Part shown: positions 17,279 to 25,480 of the stretch, in pieces
Numbering within the stretch: position 1 is the stretch's first letter
Layout of the letters: each line of letters opens with the position of its first letter
Assembly (NCBI RefSeq): GCF_900114995.1
Contig: NZ_FOUX01000005.1
Location: 372,001 to 436,000, forward strand
Direction: 5' to 3'
DNA: 64,000 nucleotides
From: Chitinophaga sp. YR627
Lineage (GTDB): Bacteria > Bacteroidota > Bacteroidia > Chitinophagales > Chitinophagaceae
Notes under the pieces: generated by a model
Seen by the model: the letters and a program-made list of their open reading frames with translations, nothing else
Told to the model about the DNA's origin: nothing
Database searches by the model: none
Translations under genes and position numbers: made by a program

Positions 17279-17809
17279 ATGAAAAAGATTCTTTTCGCAG
17301 CGGGTGTTTTGCTTATTTCTACAGCAACTTTTGCTCACAATACCCCAAACAGCGATAACAAAAAAGGTAAAAAAGCAGCACGTAAAGAACAAACAGCACA
17401 GGTCAATGATTTCGTGAAAACGCAGTTCTACGAAGACTTCCCAGATGCGACCAACATCAATTTTGAAAGGACAAAATATTTCGACGAAGCATCCTTTACA
17501 TCAGGTGCCCATCAGATGAGAGCTTACTATGATATTCGCAATGAACTGGTCGGTACGACGGAAGACAAATCATTCTCCGATCTGCCGGCAAATGCACAAC
17601 GTGAGATCCGGAAAAAGTATAGCAATTACAAAGTGGATGAAGTGATCAACTACGACGACAACGAATTTAACGATACGGATATGACGATGTTTGATACTGC
17701 ATTTGAGGGTGCTGACAATAACTTTGTTGTACTAAGAAAGAACAGTGAAATTTTAATTGTGAAGGTTGATATGGCGGGAAATGTTTCCTACTTCAAAGCA
17801 CTGAAGTAA
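17279..17809 (+). CDS. Small exported PepSY-like protein of unknown function
   Basis: This 176-residue protein has a signal peptide (MKKILFAAGVLLISTATFA), a Lys-rich linker, then a domain that starts VKTQFYEDFPDATNINFE and ends EILIVKVDMAGNVSYFKAL. The 'F...FP.A....' opening and the closing beta strands resemble PepSY-like (beta-lactamase-inhibitor-like) exported Bacteroidota proteins. The ATG at 17279 was preferred to an upstream in-frame ATG at 17246 because it directly begins the signal peptide. A sequence TAACTTTG at 17236-17243 matches the Bacteroidota -7 element TAnnTTTG, but no TTG lies 19 nt upstream. Role unknown. Confidence 0.8.
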   Translation: MKKILFAAGVLLISTATFAHNTPNSDNKKGKKAARKEQTAQVNDFVKTQFYEDFPDATNINFERTKYFDEASFTSGAHQMRAYYDIRNELVGTTEDKSFSDLPANAQREIRKKYSNYKVDEVINYDDNEFNDTDMTMFDTAFEGADNNFVVLRKNSEILIVKVDMAGNVSYFKALK

Positions 17810-17815
17810 AACAAT

Positions 17816-17844
17816 AAAGGCGTCTGCCAGTGGCAGACGCCTTT
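17816..17844. terminator. Hairpin terminator, possibly bidirectional
   Basis: A perfect 13-bp stem AAAGGCGTCTGCC with loop AGT lies 6 nt after the exported-protein gene. T residues are few on the + side (CCTTTCCCATT); the minus side reads CCTTTATTGTTTT. It also sits just beyond the tRNA-His-like fragment, where a real tRNA terminator would be. Confidence 0.75.
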
Positions 17845-17853
17845 CCCATTATT

Positions 17854-17894
17854 GGGTGGTTGAAGGGTCACGAACTCCCGACCCTTAGTACCAC
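17854..17894 (-). pseudogene. Degenerate 3' fragment of tRNA-His
   Basis: Read on the minus strand, these 41 nt match the part of the intact tRNA-His at 25481-25555 that runs from its GTG anticodon to C73 plus two nucleotides: 35 of 41 positions agree. The shared blocks include AGGGTCGGG and AGTTCG/GGTTCG of the T arm and the CAACCACCC/CAATCACCC acceptor end. There is no 5' half and T-arm pairing is damaged, so it cannot be a functional tRNA. It has the same orientation as the intact gene 7.6 kb away, as expected for an old integration or duplication scar. Confidence 0.75.
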
Positions 17895-17902
17895 TTTATA
17901 AC

Positions 17903-19057
17903 TTATGGTCTGGTGACCAGTATAAGCGTATTCGGATCCTGTTCTTTATCTTTCTCATGCAGACTGTCCAGGAAGATATCCGACACCTGATTAAGGAAAT
18001 AAACCGGTTCTTTTTTCTCCAGATCTTTGCCTGCATCATTGCTATAAAGCAGTTGCTCCCTAAAAGGAAAATCCTGTTCCACCATATCATCTTCCGGACG
18101 ATCCCCTCTTAACAATACCGGCAATCCATGTTCCAGCATCGCCATAGAAGAACCACTCTTGCCAAACAATGCATAGTCGGCACGTGATATACCAATATCG
18201 GCTTTCAGCATGTAACTGGAAACAGATTCTTCAGACTGAAATCCGCAATCCACTACATTTTCTTTACCCAGTAGCTGTCTTGAGATCTCCAGTGCTTTTT
18301 CCTTGTGTGCACCACCATCTCCGATGACCTGCAAACAAACCGTCTTTCCTGTTTTCTCACCGACAGCGGTCAGGAAATCTATCTGTCGCTTATACTCTTC
18401 CAGCGAAGAAGTAAAGGTCCCAAAATGGATAGCGGTAATGTTATCTGAGTTATCTGAGCGATCAGCCTGCATCGGATGCGGTGTTACAATAGGAATGTTG
18501 CTGAACAAAGGGATCAGATTCACATCCTTCCAACCCAGGTTCTTTTTATAGATCCCGATGGAAGTAGTGACAGATTCAGGCCTGATCGCAGAAAGCATCT
18601 GTTTGATGATCAGCTTCTGTAAAAGGCCCATTACCTTCAGTTTAAAGTTGCTGTAACCATACAGGCCTACCCATAGCTCATGGAACATGATGTGCCACCG
18701 GAAGTTGCCGTCGATACGTTTCAGGTGATTGCTGAATGAAAAAGGCAATCCTCTTTTTTCAAAAGAGAAAGGCACATATTGCAGACTGACCCAATCAGGC
18801 CCAAACTGCTTAATAAAATCACCCGCATAATCGAAACGCTTACGTTCGTCCATAGCAGCAGGCAGACGAAGTACAGGAACATTAGTTTCATTGCTCACCT
18901 GAGATCCCTGATAAAGGGCTGTTATTCTTCTATCATTCAGGGCAACTATTGCAACTTCATGTTGCTTACGGATTAATTCACTTGCCAGGCGTCTTGAATA
19001 GTCCCCCACGCCATCCCGTCCCGGTTCCAGAGAACCACAGAGAAAAACTATTTTCAC
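17903..19057 (-). CDS. GT-B glycosyltransferase (GT4-like)
   Basis: This 384-residue protein has the two-lobed GT-B pattern. The N-terminal nucleotide-fold start is MKIVFLCGSLEPGRDGVGDY, where the GVGDYSRRLA motif is typical of GT4 acceptor-side loops. The C-terminal lobe contains ITAIHFGTF, VCLQVIGDGG and SGSSMAMLEHGLPVLLRG, the last being the family's donor-binding E-x7-E-like segment in a weakened form. No signal peptide or transmembrane span is seen; it is probably cytosolic or peripheral. No other polysaccharide-synthesis genes adjoin it, although a GT2-like gene lies 2.7 kb away on the same strand. The tRNA-His-like fragment begins 8 nt after its stop codon. Substrates unknown. Confidence 0.8.
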   Translation of the reverse strand: MKIVFLCGSLEPGRDGVGDYSRRLASELIRKQHEVAIVALNDRRITALYQGSQVSNETNVPVLRLPAAMDERKRFDYAGDFIKQFGPDWVSLQYVPFSFEKRGLPFSFSNHLKRIDGNFRWHIMFHELWVGLYGYSNFKLKVMGLLQKLIIKQMLSAIRPESVTTSIGIYKKNLGWKDVNLIPLFSNIPIVTPHPMQADRSDNSDNITAIHFGTFTSSLEEYKRQIDFLTAVGEKTGKTVCLQVIGDGGAHKEKALEISRQLLGKENVVDCGFQSEESVSSYMLKADIGISRADYALFGKSGSSMAMLEHGLPVLLRGDRPEDDMVEQDFPFREQLLYSNDAGKDLEKKEPVYFLNQVSDIFLDSLHEKDKEQDPNTLILVTRP

Positions 19058-19422
19058 ATTACAATTATTAAGGGTTAGGTTACCAAAAGTATTATCCTGT
19101 CTTTTGTTGGTTCAAATACGACTCATCGTTGCAGAAGAAATATGTGATAATATTACTTCAAATAAAGGGATAACAAAAAATACGCCACCGGCGGCCGGAC
19201 CAACAAATATATATAGACCTGTGTCATTTTAAAATCAGGTCAAAATAACGGCAGAGCCAGACAGCATTACAGATAGAGAGCATTTACTATTTATGAAAAA
19301 AAATATTTCTGGTATTTTTCAGCAGACCCTGATAATCCGATCATATTAAATTCATAATATATCTCACCATACCCGTATTGGGTATGTTTAACACCATGTG
19401 TTTCCCAAAAGTTAAGATATTA
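19058..19422. other. AT-rich intergenic region without a recognisable gene
   Basis: These 365 nt contain no credible reading frame on either strand. One perfect 7-bp inverted repeat (CATACCC GTATT GGGTATG, near 19370-19388) lies downstream of the methyltransferase gene but has no T tract. A short GACCTG...CAGGTC pair lies near 19211. The segment presumably holds the glycosyltransferase promoter; I cannot point to it. Confidence 0.5.
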
Positions 19423-19953
19423 TTATTTTATAAGTGAAGCATACAGATTTGCACGTCCATAGACAGAAGACCGTTCTCCTGTCTTTTCTATGTGTCTGTA
19501 TCCTGCAGCTGAGAATAGCTGCTTCAAGCGGACAAAGCTAAGCGGATAAGGCACCCATACCGGCACAGGGACATCTGTATCATACTCCACGATCACCAAT
19601 ATACCGTCAGGGGCCAGTGAGGCTTTGAGCTTATTGATAAATGCCTGCTGATCTTTCACATAATGCAGCGCGTTGGCCATGATAATGCCATTCAGCGATG
19701 CAAATGGCAGGTCTTCCTTTACAAAGTCCAGTTGCCGCGGACTAACCTGCACACCCGCAGGAGCGGGTATATGCAAATCAGACGACAACTCCTTATCCAC
19801 CGCATAGATGGTACTACCCGCGGGAAGGTAATGCGCAAGCGCTGCTGTAAAAGTACCTGATCCGCAACCGAGATCGGCCCAGGTAACAGGTGTAGGTGTA
19901 TCAACCGATAGGTCCTTATGCTGTATTAACTGAATGGCTTCCTGTAATTTCAT
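19423..19953 (-). CDS. Class I SAM-dependent methyltransferase
   Basis: This 176-residue protein has the Rossmann methyltransferase signature. Motif I is VTWADLGCGSGTFTAALA. An acidic residue ending the second strand is seen in YAVDKEL. Motif IV is LNGIIMANALHYVKDQQAF and the next strand is GILVIVEYDTDVPVPVWVP. It is short for the family, with only a short cap, and resembles methyltransferase-11-type enzymes. It lies 32 nt downstream of the small basic-protein gene on the same strand. Substrate unknown. Confidence 0.85.
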   Translation of the reverse strand: MKLQEAIQLIQHKDLSVDTPTPVTWADLGCGSGTFTAALAHYLPAGSTIYAVDKELSSDLHIPAPAGVQVSPRQLDFVKEDLPFASLNGIIMANALHYVKDQQAFINKLKASLAPDGILVIVEYDTDVPVPVWVPYPLSFVRLKQLFSAAGYRHIEKTGERSSVYGRANLYASLIK

Positions 19954-19985
19954 GACGTTGCAAAGTAGTCATTTTATAGCGGAAG

Positions 19986-20183
19986 CTATTGCCAGTTCTC
20001 TTCCATTTTCTGGTAGTTCTTCCTGCTGACAGTAGTGTGCTTTTTCGACCTGGAGTGTCCCCGTTTCCTGCGGGCGTTGATATTATTTACCAGCGAATTC
20101 TTTACGCCCAGTTTGTTCTTTTTTGTAGTGCCCTTGTTACGCGTAGCGCGTTTCCTGCCACGTGTTTTCTTTGTCCTTGTCAT
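19986..20183 (-). CDS. Small, very basic protein of unknown function
   Basis: This 65-residue protein contains many Lys and Arg residues (TRTKKTRGRKRATRNKG, then RRKRGHSRSKKH) and almost no acidic residues before the last few positions. That composition suggests nucleic-acid binding, similar to histone-H1-like or ribosome-associated mini-proteins. It sits between the methyltransferase and oxidoreductase genes on their strand, and the frame fills the gap well. I have no family name for it. Confidence 0.6.
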   Translation of the reverse strand: MTRTKKTRGRKRATRNKGTTKKNKLGVKNSLVNNINARRKRGHSRSKKHTTVSRKNYQKMEENWQ

Positions 20184-20236
20184 TACATATTATTTACAAT
20201 ATAACCGGACAAAAAGCATTCCGTAACAGCACGCTA

Positions 20237-21235
20237 TCAGTGTTCATGTGCCAGTACATACCTGCCTCTGGCCTTTCCTGCCAGTACAGCATCCAGCCTT
20301 TCGGGCAATGCTTCCAGACTGATCTCTTCCACCATACTATCAAGCTGCACAGGTTTCCAGGATGTAGCCAGCAGTTCCCATACCTGTTTCCTGAGATCCA
20401 TTGGCGCCTGCACAGAATCTATTCCCGCCAGCGTTACTCCACGCAGGATAAAAGGAAATACGTAAGTATGCAGATCCGCAGCAGCTACCATACCACAGGC
20501 GGTGACGATACCACCATAATGTGTGGCTTTGAGCATACCGGAGAGTATAGGTCCGCCGACAGTATCAATACCAGCTGCAAAAGTGGTCGCCGATAAAGGT
20601 TTCTTATCAAATGTTGCAGAAAATTCCTCCCTGGGAATGATTCGTTTTGCACCCAAAGTGTCCTGTAAAAAGGCGGCTTCCTGTTTCCCTGAAATAGCTG
20701 CTACACTAAAGCCATTTTTAGCCAGTATAGCGACCGCAATACTACCAACACCTCCGGTTGCTCCGCTGACTGCTATTTCACCATTTTCGGGCTTAATACC
20801 AGCCTTTAAGACCTGGTGAATGGAGAGTCCGGCAGTGAATCCGGCAGTCCCAAAACACATGGCTTCCTTCATGGATAATCCGGCTGGCAGTTTCAGTGCC
20901 CAGTCGACAGGTATACTGATATATTCACCGAAACCTCCCCAGGTATTCATCCCCAGGTCCCATCCGGTCACCAGCACCTCTTCCCCTGTGCTGAACAATG
21001 CGCTTTTTGAAGTGATCACCACACCGGCAGCGTCGATACCGGGTACATGCGGATAAGTTCTTGTAACGCCTTTATTCCCCGTGGCAGAAAGGGCGTCTTT
21101 ATAGTTGACAGACGAGTAGTGCACGCGGATCAGCAATTCATGCTGTGGCAACTGATCCAGGGGCAGTGCTTTGATTTCTTTTGTAAATTTACCCTCCTGC
21201 TCGTTTATCAATAGTGCCTTAAATTGTCCGTTCAT
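20237..21235 (-). CDS. YhdH/AcuI-type NADPH-dependent quinone oxidoreductase (acrylyl-CoA reductase family)
   Basis: This 332-residue medium-chain dehydrogenase lacks zinc ligands. The N-terminal catalytic domain contains VHYSSVNYKDALSATGNKG and PHVPGIDAAGVV, hallmarks of YhdH/YhfP. The Rossmann nucleotide motif is VSGATGGVGSIAVAIL. The start at 21235 (MNGQFKALLINEQ) was chosen by homology of the beginning; an in-frame ATG at 21331 would run through the palindromic operator. It is transcribed divergently from the HxlR regulator gene. Family known to reduce acrylyl-CoA or small electrophilic enones; the real substrate here is not evident. Confidence 0.92.
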   Translation of the reverse strand: MNGQFKALLINEQEGKFTKEIKALPLDQLPQHELLIRVHYSSVNYKDALSATGNKGVTRTYPHVPGIDAAGVVITSKSALFSTGEEVLVTGWDLGMNTWGGFGEYISIPVDWALKLPAGLSMKEAMCFGTAGFTAGLSIHQVLKAGIKPENGEIAVSGATGGVGSIAVAILAKNGFSVAAISGKQEAAFLQDTLGAKRIIPREEFSATFDKKPLSATTFAAGIDTVGGPILSGMLKATHYGGIVTACGMVAAADLHTYVFPFILRGVTLAGIDSVQAPMDLRKQVWELLATSWKPVQLDSMVEEISLEALPERLDAVLAGKARGRYVLAHEH

Positions 21236-21290
21236 CTTCTGATTTTTTATTAAAGTTGAGCGTAAACAACAAGAAAAACAAGTAGTTACA

Positions 21291-21312
21291 TTTTGTTCCG
21301 TAGCGGACAAAA
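21291..21312. promoter_or_regulatory. Palindromic candidate operator between oxidoreductase and HxlR regulator
   Basis: The 22 bp (half sites TTTTGTTCCG and GCGGACAAAA around TA) read almost the same on both strands. It lies in the 113-bp space between two divergent starts, 36 bp before the regulator start, where a dimeric winged-helix HxlR protein would bind to control itself and the oxidoreductase. Binding is inferred. Confidence 0.6.
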
Positions 21313-21348
21313 ATTTCAGTAATACTGACAATCAGCAAAATATATTTT

Positions 21349-21684
21349 ATGGAAGAGATAGGCAGTACAGAATATCAGTGTCCTTCAGATGTCTTTTTGC
21401 AGATCATCAAGGGCAAATGTAAAACCACCCTGATCGTCCTGATCAAAAAAGGCCGGAACCGGTTTGGGGAGATGCGTCGTACATTGCCCACGATCAGTGA
21501 GCGGATGTTGTCAAGACAGCTGGACGAACTGGAAAAAGACGGGATCATCCGCAGGGAGAGTTTCCCGGAAGTTCCACCCAGGGTAGAGTATTTTCTGACG
21601 CCTTATGGAGAGACCATTTATCCGATCATCCGGGAGATGCGCAAATGGGGGTATATACACCTGGAAAAACAACAATCAGTATAA
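21349..21684 (+). CDS. HxlR family winged-helix transcriptional regulator
   Basis: This 111-residue protein matches HxlR regulators in length and motifs. It has an N-terminal region with a cysteine where redox-sensing members often carry one (YQCPSDVF). The DNA-binding core contains RFGEMRRTLPTISERMLSRQ, followed by the wing LEKDGIIRRESFPEVPPRVE and then YFLTPYGETIYPII. The divergent oxidoreductase gene is its probable target; members of this family often respond to electrophiles or quinones. Confidence 0.92.
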   Translation: MEEIGSTEYQCPSDVFLQIIKGKCKTTLIVLIKKGRNRFGEMRRTLPTISERMLSRQLDELEKDGIIRRESFPEVPPRVEYFLTPYGETIYPIIREMRKWGYIHLEKQQSV

Positions 21685-21723
21685 AAGTAAAGGGCAGCTG
21701 AATCAGCTGCCCTTTACTTTTAT
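21683..21723. terminator. Bidirectional terminator
   Basis: A long stem (GTAAAGGGCAGCTG / CAGCTGCCCTTTAC, loop AAT) with A and T runs on its two sides lies between the convergent HxlR and GT2-like genes. Confidence 0.9.
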
Positions 21724-21739
21724 ATGTTTCATATCCGGA

Positions 21740-22636
21740 TCAGATATGCCATTTCTTTACGATGCCATCTACTTTAGTGGTGTGACCGAAAATTCTTTTA
21801 TTAATCGCCTTCCTGATTTTACGGGAAGAGTTGCCTGCCATACGTTTCAGCTTCTTTGAGAGCGTTGGTTTGGTTTGCACATCTTCCAGGCCTGCGTTCA
21901 GTAATTTCTCATGACTATAAAACGCGCCTTTTCTAACGATCCTGTCCAGCTGTTTCACACACATATAACTGTTCACACGTTTCTCAAACAGACGGCCGCC
22001 ATACACCGGGTATCGCTCCGTATAGTAGTGATAGTGATTATAGATATCGCCGTGCAAACGCTGTGTTTCTACCATAAAACACTGATCAGAGAAACCGTGT
22101 GTATAGAAAAATGCATCATCTTCCTTTGAAGTATACCAGGTACATTCAATGTTTGTATCTACACCGCGTGCGCTGGCCACAAAAATGTTCTTATCATTTT
22201 CCATACGCTCCACAGACTCATCTATCCATGGAACAGAATGTGGTTCAATAAGGCAGTCGCCGGTCAGATAGACCAGGTATTTACCTTTCGCCAGATATAC
22301 GGCTGTGAGCGGGCCTATACTATAATAGTACCCGTCATAAAAATCAAGCCGGAAACTGTCCCGTGTAATAGAAAACTTTTGAAGGATTTCCTCACTGTAG
22401 TCCTCGCTGAAATAGTAGACGTCAATAATGCCTTTCTGAACCGCCTCTTTAGCATATTGCTCAACTGTAGGGCGGTCTTTGACATTATTGATGATCAGAC
22501 CTTTTTCGAAAAAGTCATAGTTACACTGCCGGATAATGCGTTCCAGGCGGTTTTCCTTTAGAATGCGTTCCCAGTCGCCTTCATAACAGATCGTGAAGAA
22601 GGATACGGTTTTGCGTTCTTTGGATATCATGGTCAT
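21740..22636 (-). CDS. GT-A-fold glycosyltransferase-like protein (GT2-like)
   Basis: This 298-residue protein begins with a nucleotide-sugar-type strand (KTVSFFTICYEGDWERIL). It contains TAVYLAKGKYLVYLTGDC, which fits the family segment 'ax~G.yi..lD.D' leading to the metal-binding site, but the usual DxD is replaced by TGDC. A Tyr/His-rich acceptor region (HYHYYTERYPVYGGR) and a basic C-terminal tail (KKLKRMAGNSSRKIRKAINK) follow. It may bind the membrane through that tail. Substrates unknown; the non-canonical DxD weakens the catalytic claim. Confidence 0.65.
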   Translation of the reverse strand: MTMISKERKTVSFFTICYEGDWERILKENRLERIIRQCNYDFFEKGLIINNVKDRPTVEQYAKEAVQKGIIDVYYFSEDYSEEILQKFSITRDSFRLDFYDGYYYSIGPLTAVYLAKGKYLVYLTGDCLIEPHSVPWIDESVERMENDKNIFVASARGVDTNIECTWYTSKEDDAFFYTHGFSDQCFMVETQRLHGDIYNHYHYYTERYPVYGGRLFEKRVNSYMCVKQLDRIVRKGAFYSHEKLLNAGLEDVQTKPTLSKKLKRMAGNSSRKIRKAINKRIFGHTTKVDGIVKKWHI

Positions 22637-23058
22637 ATAACGTGTGACGAATTAAGCCGGTTGACAGATACATAACAATCTGGCATAGATGGTTGATTTC
22701 TTCCAATAAATATTAGTTCGCCAATCCGGGAATAGTGTTAAAAAGCTGTCGCGCTTTAGTTTTTCGTGAGTAAGAGTTTTGTAGGCGTTGCCTGCTTTGT
22801 CTCCTTTTTAACCGGGGCATAGTGACACTCCGGCCTAACTACACATAACAAGCTGATTTCCAGCAGACTAAAGTCAATAGTGATTATAATAATGCAGTAA
22901 ATGTACGAAATGTCGTGCAGAATAGGGCAGCATACCTGTGAAGTACTCAATATAACAGCTGATTCTGCCGTTTGCATCTCCGGATATTTTTACCGGTAAA
23001 ATTGTGGTGAAGGAGGGTGAAAAGCTATGTTATTTATTCTCATAGAATTAGCTGATTT
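22637..23058. other. Intergenic region, no gene recognised
   Basis: These 422 nt separate two minus-strand genes. A minus-strand frame at 22756-22977 starts with ATG, but its translation has uneven composition and resembles no protein; I treat it as chance. No strong terminator or promoter could be assigned. Confidence 0.5.
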
Positions 23059-23679
23059 TCAGGCTAACACCGTTCTGTTTCGCAAACGCTTATAATGTTC
23101 AATATAATAGCTGATGTCTAATGCCGGATTGTGTTGCAAAGTTTGAAACTCAGTCAGTCTTATCCTGACTATTTCACCGTCATCCATCAACAAAACAAGC
23201 AGATACGCCCCTGCTCTCCCACGTCTGATCACGATACAGGTATCCAGTATGTTTTCCCATGGATATATCCAATCGTTATGCATAATACCTGTCACTTTTA
23301 TCTCCAGGCGTGTATTGGCAAGCAGTTCCCTAAGATTGTACAGCACAATGAACAACGGCAGACTTGCGATCAGGCAGGTCATCAAAATACGAGTGACATC
23401 CAGCTGTTCTTCCCGGAATAGCTGGAACAACAAAAAGCAAAGTAGCAGCGCAGGCATCACCATACCTAGTATCTGACGGTTCCTGAAAGAGCTGGTCTGC
23501 CGAAAGAGCTTACTCGTGTTTACATCTGCTCTGACAGCTTCATAGTCTTCACCCGCGATATCGGCAGTGGAACTGATGCTGGGTTTCCGACGGAGTATCC
23601 TGTGGAAGATGTCCTGACGGGCTGATTCCTCTTTATATAGCCGCTTATAAAGCGCTTCCTTTAATAATTCTCTTGTCAT
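23059..23679 (-). CDS. Two-span membrane protein with PH-like cytosolic domain (paralogue of 24825-25418)
   Basis: This 206-residue protein has a charged N terminus, two hydrophobic spans (LGMVMPALLLCFLLFQLF and ILMTCLIASLPLFIVLYNL) and a beta-rich C-terminal part ending DISYYIEHYKRLRNR. The span pair followed by I-x-x-D-W-I-Y-P-W-E-N and G-E-I-V-R-I matches in order the protein at 24825-25418 (SFSWDDIQATF, CKYIEHFKGQRR). That layout is like the bacterial PH-type membrane proteins. Function unknown. Probably cotranscribed with neither flanking gene (181 nt upstream). Confidence 0.65.
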   Translation of the reverse strand: MTRELLKEALYKRLYKEESARQDIFHRILRRKPSISSTADIAGEDYEAVRADVNTSKLFRQTSSFRNRQILGMVMPALLLCFLLFQLFREEQLDVTRILMTCLIASLPLFIVLYNLRELLANTRLEIKVTGIMHNDWIYPWENILDTCIVIRRGRAGAYLLVLLMDDGEIVRIRLTEFQTLQHNPALDISYYIEHYKRLRNRTVLA

Positions 23680-23860
23680 GGTATTATTGGGGAATCTTAC
23701 TATTAGTGTTTTCTAAGCGGATAGACATATATCCACGATCTTTTGTCGCACTTTGCACAATGGCTTTCTCCGGACACAGGCTTTATGTCATTCCAGACCT
23801 GATCAAATGGGGGATGCGGAACAAGGTTTCGTTTACGGGATCCATAGGGGGGCGATTATT

Positions 23861-24748
23861 TTATTGCTTTTTCGGCTTATAAATTAATACTTCTACACGC
23901 ATATTTTTTAATTTTTCTTCTAAATTCTGTGGATATGGGTAAATCAATTCACTATTTCCCATACCCCTTGCCGTTATCCTGTCAGCCGGCAGACCATATT
24001 GTATCAGCAGCTGCTTCACCAGCTTTGCCCTGTTTACAGACAGTTCAAAGGGCGGAGTACCTGGCTCCACTTTAAGATTGGCAGTAAAGTTTACATGTCC
24101 CCTTACCTCAAACGAATAGCCTTTGTATTGCGACAGTTGTTTAGCGGTCTGTTCAACGATATATACCGATGGCGGCGTCAGAACAGGCCTGTCGGGCTCA
24201 AACAGGATATTCTGTAAAGCAAATTTCTTCACCAGGATCTCATTCGGATGCAGACTGTCTATTGTACCAGCAGTACCTGCTATAGCGTCCATTTCCTCCA
24301 GGCTATCAGCAGCGGGTGTAGCTGTCGCCGGCACCTCGCGGCTACCTGCTCTTCTTACAACAAGCTTTTTCGTTGATGAAGCGTCATCGGTGTCAAGCTG
24401 CCAGCTGATCACCACACAACGGTTGAGTGAGTCAACATTTTCAACAGGAGCAGATTCCCCTTCGTTATGCAGCCGGAAGGTAGTGCGCGGATGAAGACGT
24501 TTAAGATAAGTGCTCACCGCTTTCAATCTGGCAGCTGCCAGTTGCGCATTATAGGCAGCAGCACCTGTTGTATCGGTATGACCGCTAAGATCGGCTATAC
24601 CGGTTGTGGGAAGGGTGTTTAAAGTATGTTTTGCCGTATCAGACAATTCAGCGCTTCCAAATGAAAAGTAGATGGAGACCTTTTGCTGAGCGTGTAGGCA
24701 TAGGGTTAAGAATAAGAAAAGAAAGGTAATAGGAAGTATTCTGGACAT
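23861..24748 (-). CDS. Exported protein with two OmpA-like domains
   Basis: This 295-residue protein has a signal peptide (ITFLFLFLTLCLHAQ). The first OmpA-like peptidoglycan-binding unit starts VSIYFSFGSAELSDTAKHTL and contains LSGHTDTTGAAAYNAQLAAA. The second starts LFEPDRPVLTPPSVYIVEQT and contains VRGHVNFTANLKVEP and LSVNRAKLVKQLL, ending with GMGNSELIYPYPQN. The first domain has the classical NxxLSxxRA-like helix reduced to YNAQLAAARL, and the second keeps LSVNRA. No beta-barrel or lipobox is present, so it is probably a periplasmic cell-wall-binding protein. It lies between the two paralogous PH-like membrane-protein genes. Confidence 0.85.
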   Translation of the reverse strand: MSRILPITFLFLFLTLCLHAQQKVSIYFSFGSAELSDTAKHTLNTLPTTGIADLSGHTDTTGAAAYNAQLAAARLKAVSTYLKRLHPRTTFRLHNEGESAPVENVDSLNRCVVISWQLDTDDASSTKKLVVRRAGSREVPATATPAADSLEEMDAIAGTAGTIDSLHPNEILVKKFALQNILFEPDRPVLTPPSVYIVEQTAKQLSQYKGYSFEVRGHVNFTANLKVEPGTPPFELSVNRAKLVKQLLIQYGLPADRITARGMGNSELIYPYPQNLEEKLKNMRVEVLIYKPKKQ

Positions 24749-24824
24749 AGGTTAGGTGTAATTGATGCAAGGTAAGCTATCCTTCACAGGAAATAGCCCT
24801 GGATCAAATTTTTATACCGGTCGC

Positions 24825-25418
24825 TTAACTTTGCCGTCTTTGCCCTTTAAAATGTTCAATATACTTGCATATCTCAACTGTAGCACCATAGTGTATCAGC
24901 TCAAATCTCCGGACATGGCCATTCTTTAGCAACAAACCCAGCATCTCCGGACCATGGCCGTTTCTCCCGGCACTGCGTATAATAAAGGTTGCCTGTATAT
25001 CATCCCACGAAAAGCTGTAACGTTCGATCCTTATACTGCGTGTATCCATTTGGATCTGTAAGCTCGGATCAGGTTTCATCATTTGTGTACCTCCGCCTAT
25101 TGCCACGACACATAAGACCAGTGAGATCACTATTTTCACCCACAATTGCAGCGTCTCTCCATTTGAAAAGATCATCCAGATCATAAATGCCATTACAAGT
25201 ATACCTAACGGCAAGAACACTGTACCAAAAGCGCCGTCATCGCTGAAAGTCTTATTGGTAGCACCTTCAGGCACTATTATATCTGAACGGAACTTCGCTG
25301 CTTTACACGCAGTTGTTTCAATTTTGGGTTTGGAAAAGAGAGGGAGCGTGACAAATAAACGTCTTTCATCCGCAAGTATTGCTTTATAGTGTTGTTCGCT
25401 CAAACCTTCTGTAGACAT
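24825..25418 (-). CDS. Two-span membrane protein with PH-like domain (paralogue of 23059-23679)
   Basis: This 197-residue protein carries two hydrophobic spans (TVFLPLGILVMAFMIWMIF and KIVISLVLCVVAIGGGTQMM) followed by a soluble domain with IRIERYSFSWDDIQATFI and, at the end, VEICKYIEHFKGQRR. The start at 25418 was chosen because the longer frame runs backwards through the tRNA-His gene. The similarity to the protein at 23059-23679 covers the topology, the W-D/E-N/D segment and the C-terminal Y-I-E-H-F/Y-K motif. Unknown function. Confidence 0.7.
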   Translation of the reverse strand: MSTEGLSEQHYKAILADERRLFVTLPLFSKPKIETTACKAAKFRSDIIVPEGATNKTFSDDGAFGTVFLPLGILVMAFMIWMIFSNGETLQLWVKIVISLVLCVVAIGGGTQMMKPDPSLQIQMDTRSIRIERYSFSWDDIQATFIIRSAGRNGHGPEMLGLLLKNGHVRRFELIHYGATVEICKYIEHFKGQRRQS

Positions 25419-25440
25419 AGGGATCAGGTATAGATAAAAA

Positions 25441-25475
25441 CAAAAAAGGCAGCTATTTTCAAGCTGCCTTTTTAT
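25441..25475 (-). terminator. Terminator after tRNA-His
   Basis: Stem AAAGGCAGCT / AGCTGCCTTT with a 7-nt loop; on the minus strand it is followed by TTTTTTGTTTTTATC. It begins 6 nt beyond the tRNA 3' end. Confidence 0.85.
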
Positions 25476-25480
25476 TACCG

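Noticed and set aside
19370..19388. Seven-bp hairpin (CATACCC / GGGTATG) as a terminator of the methyltransferase gene
   Set aside because: Short stem and no T tract on either strand.
22756..22977. Possible small minus-strand gene of 73 codons
   Set aside because: Uneven composition, no motif, and it sits in an intergenic region without a matching promoter or partner.
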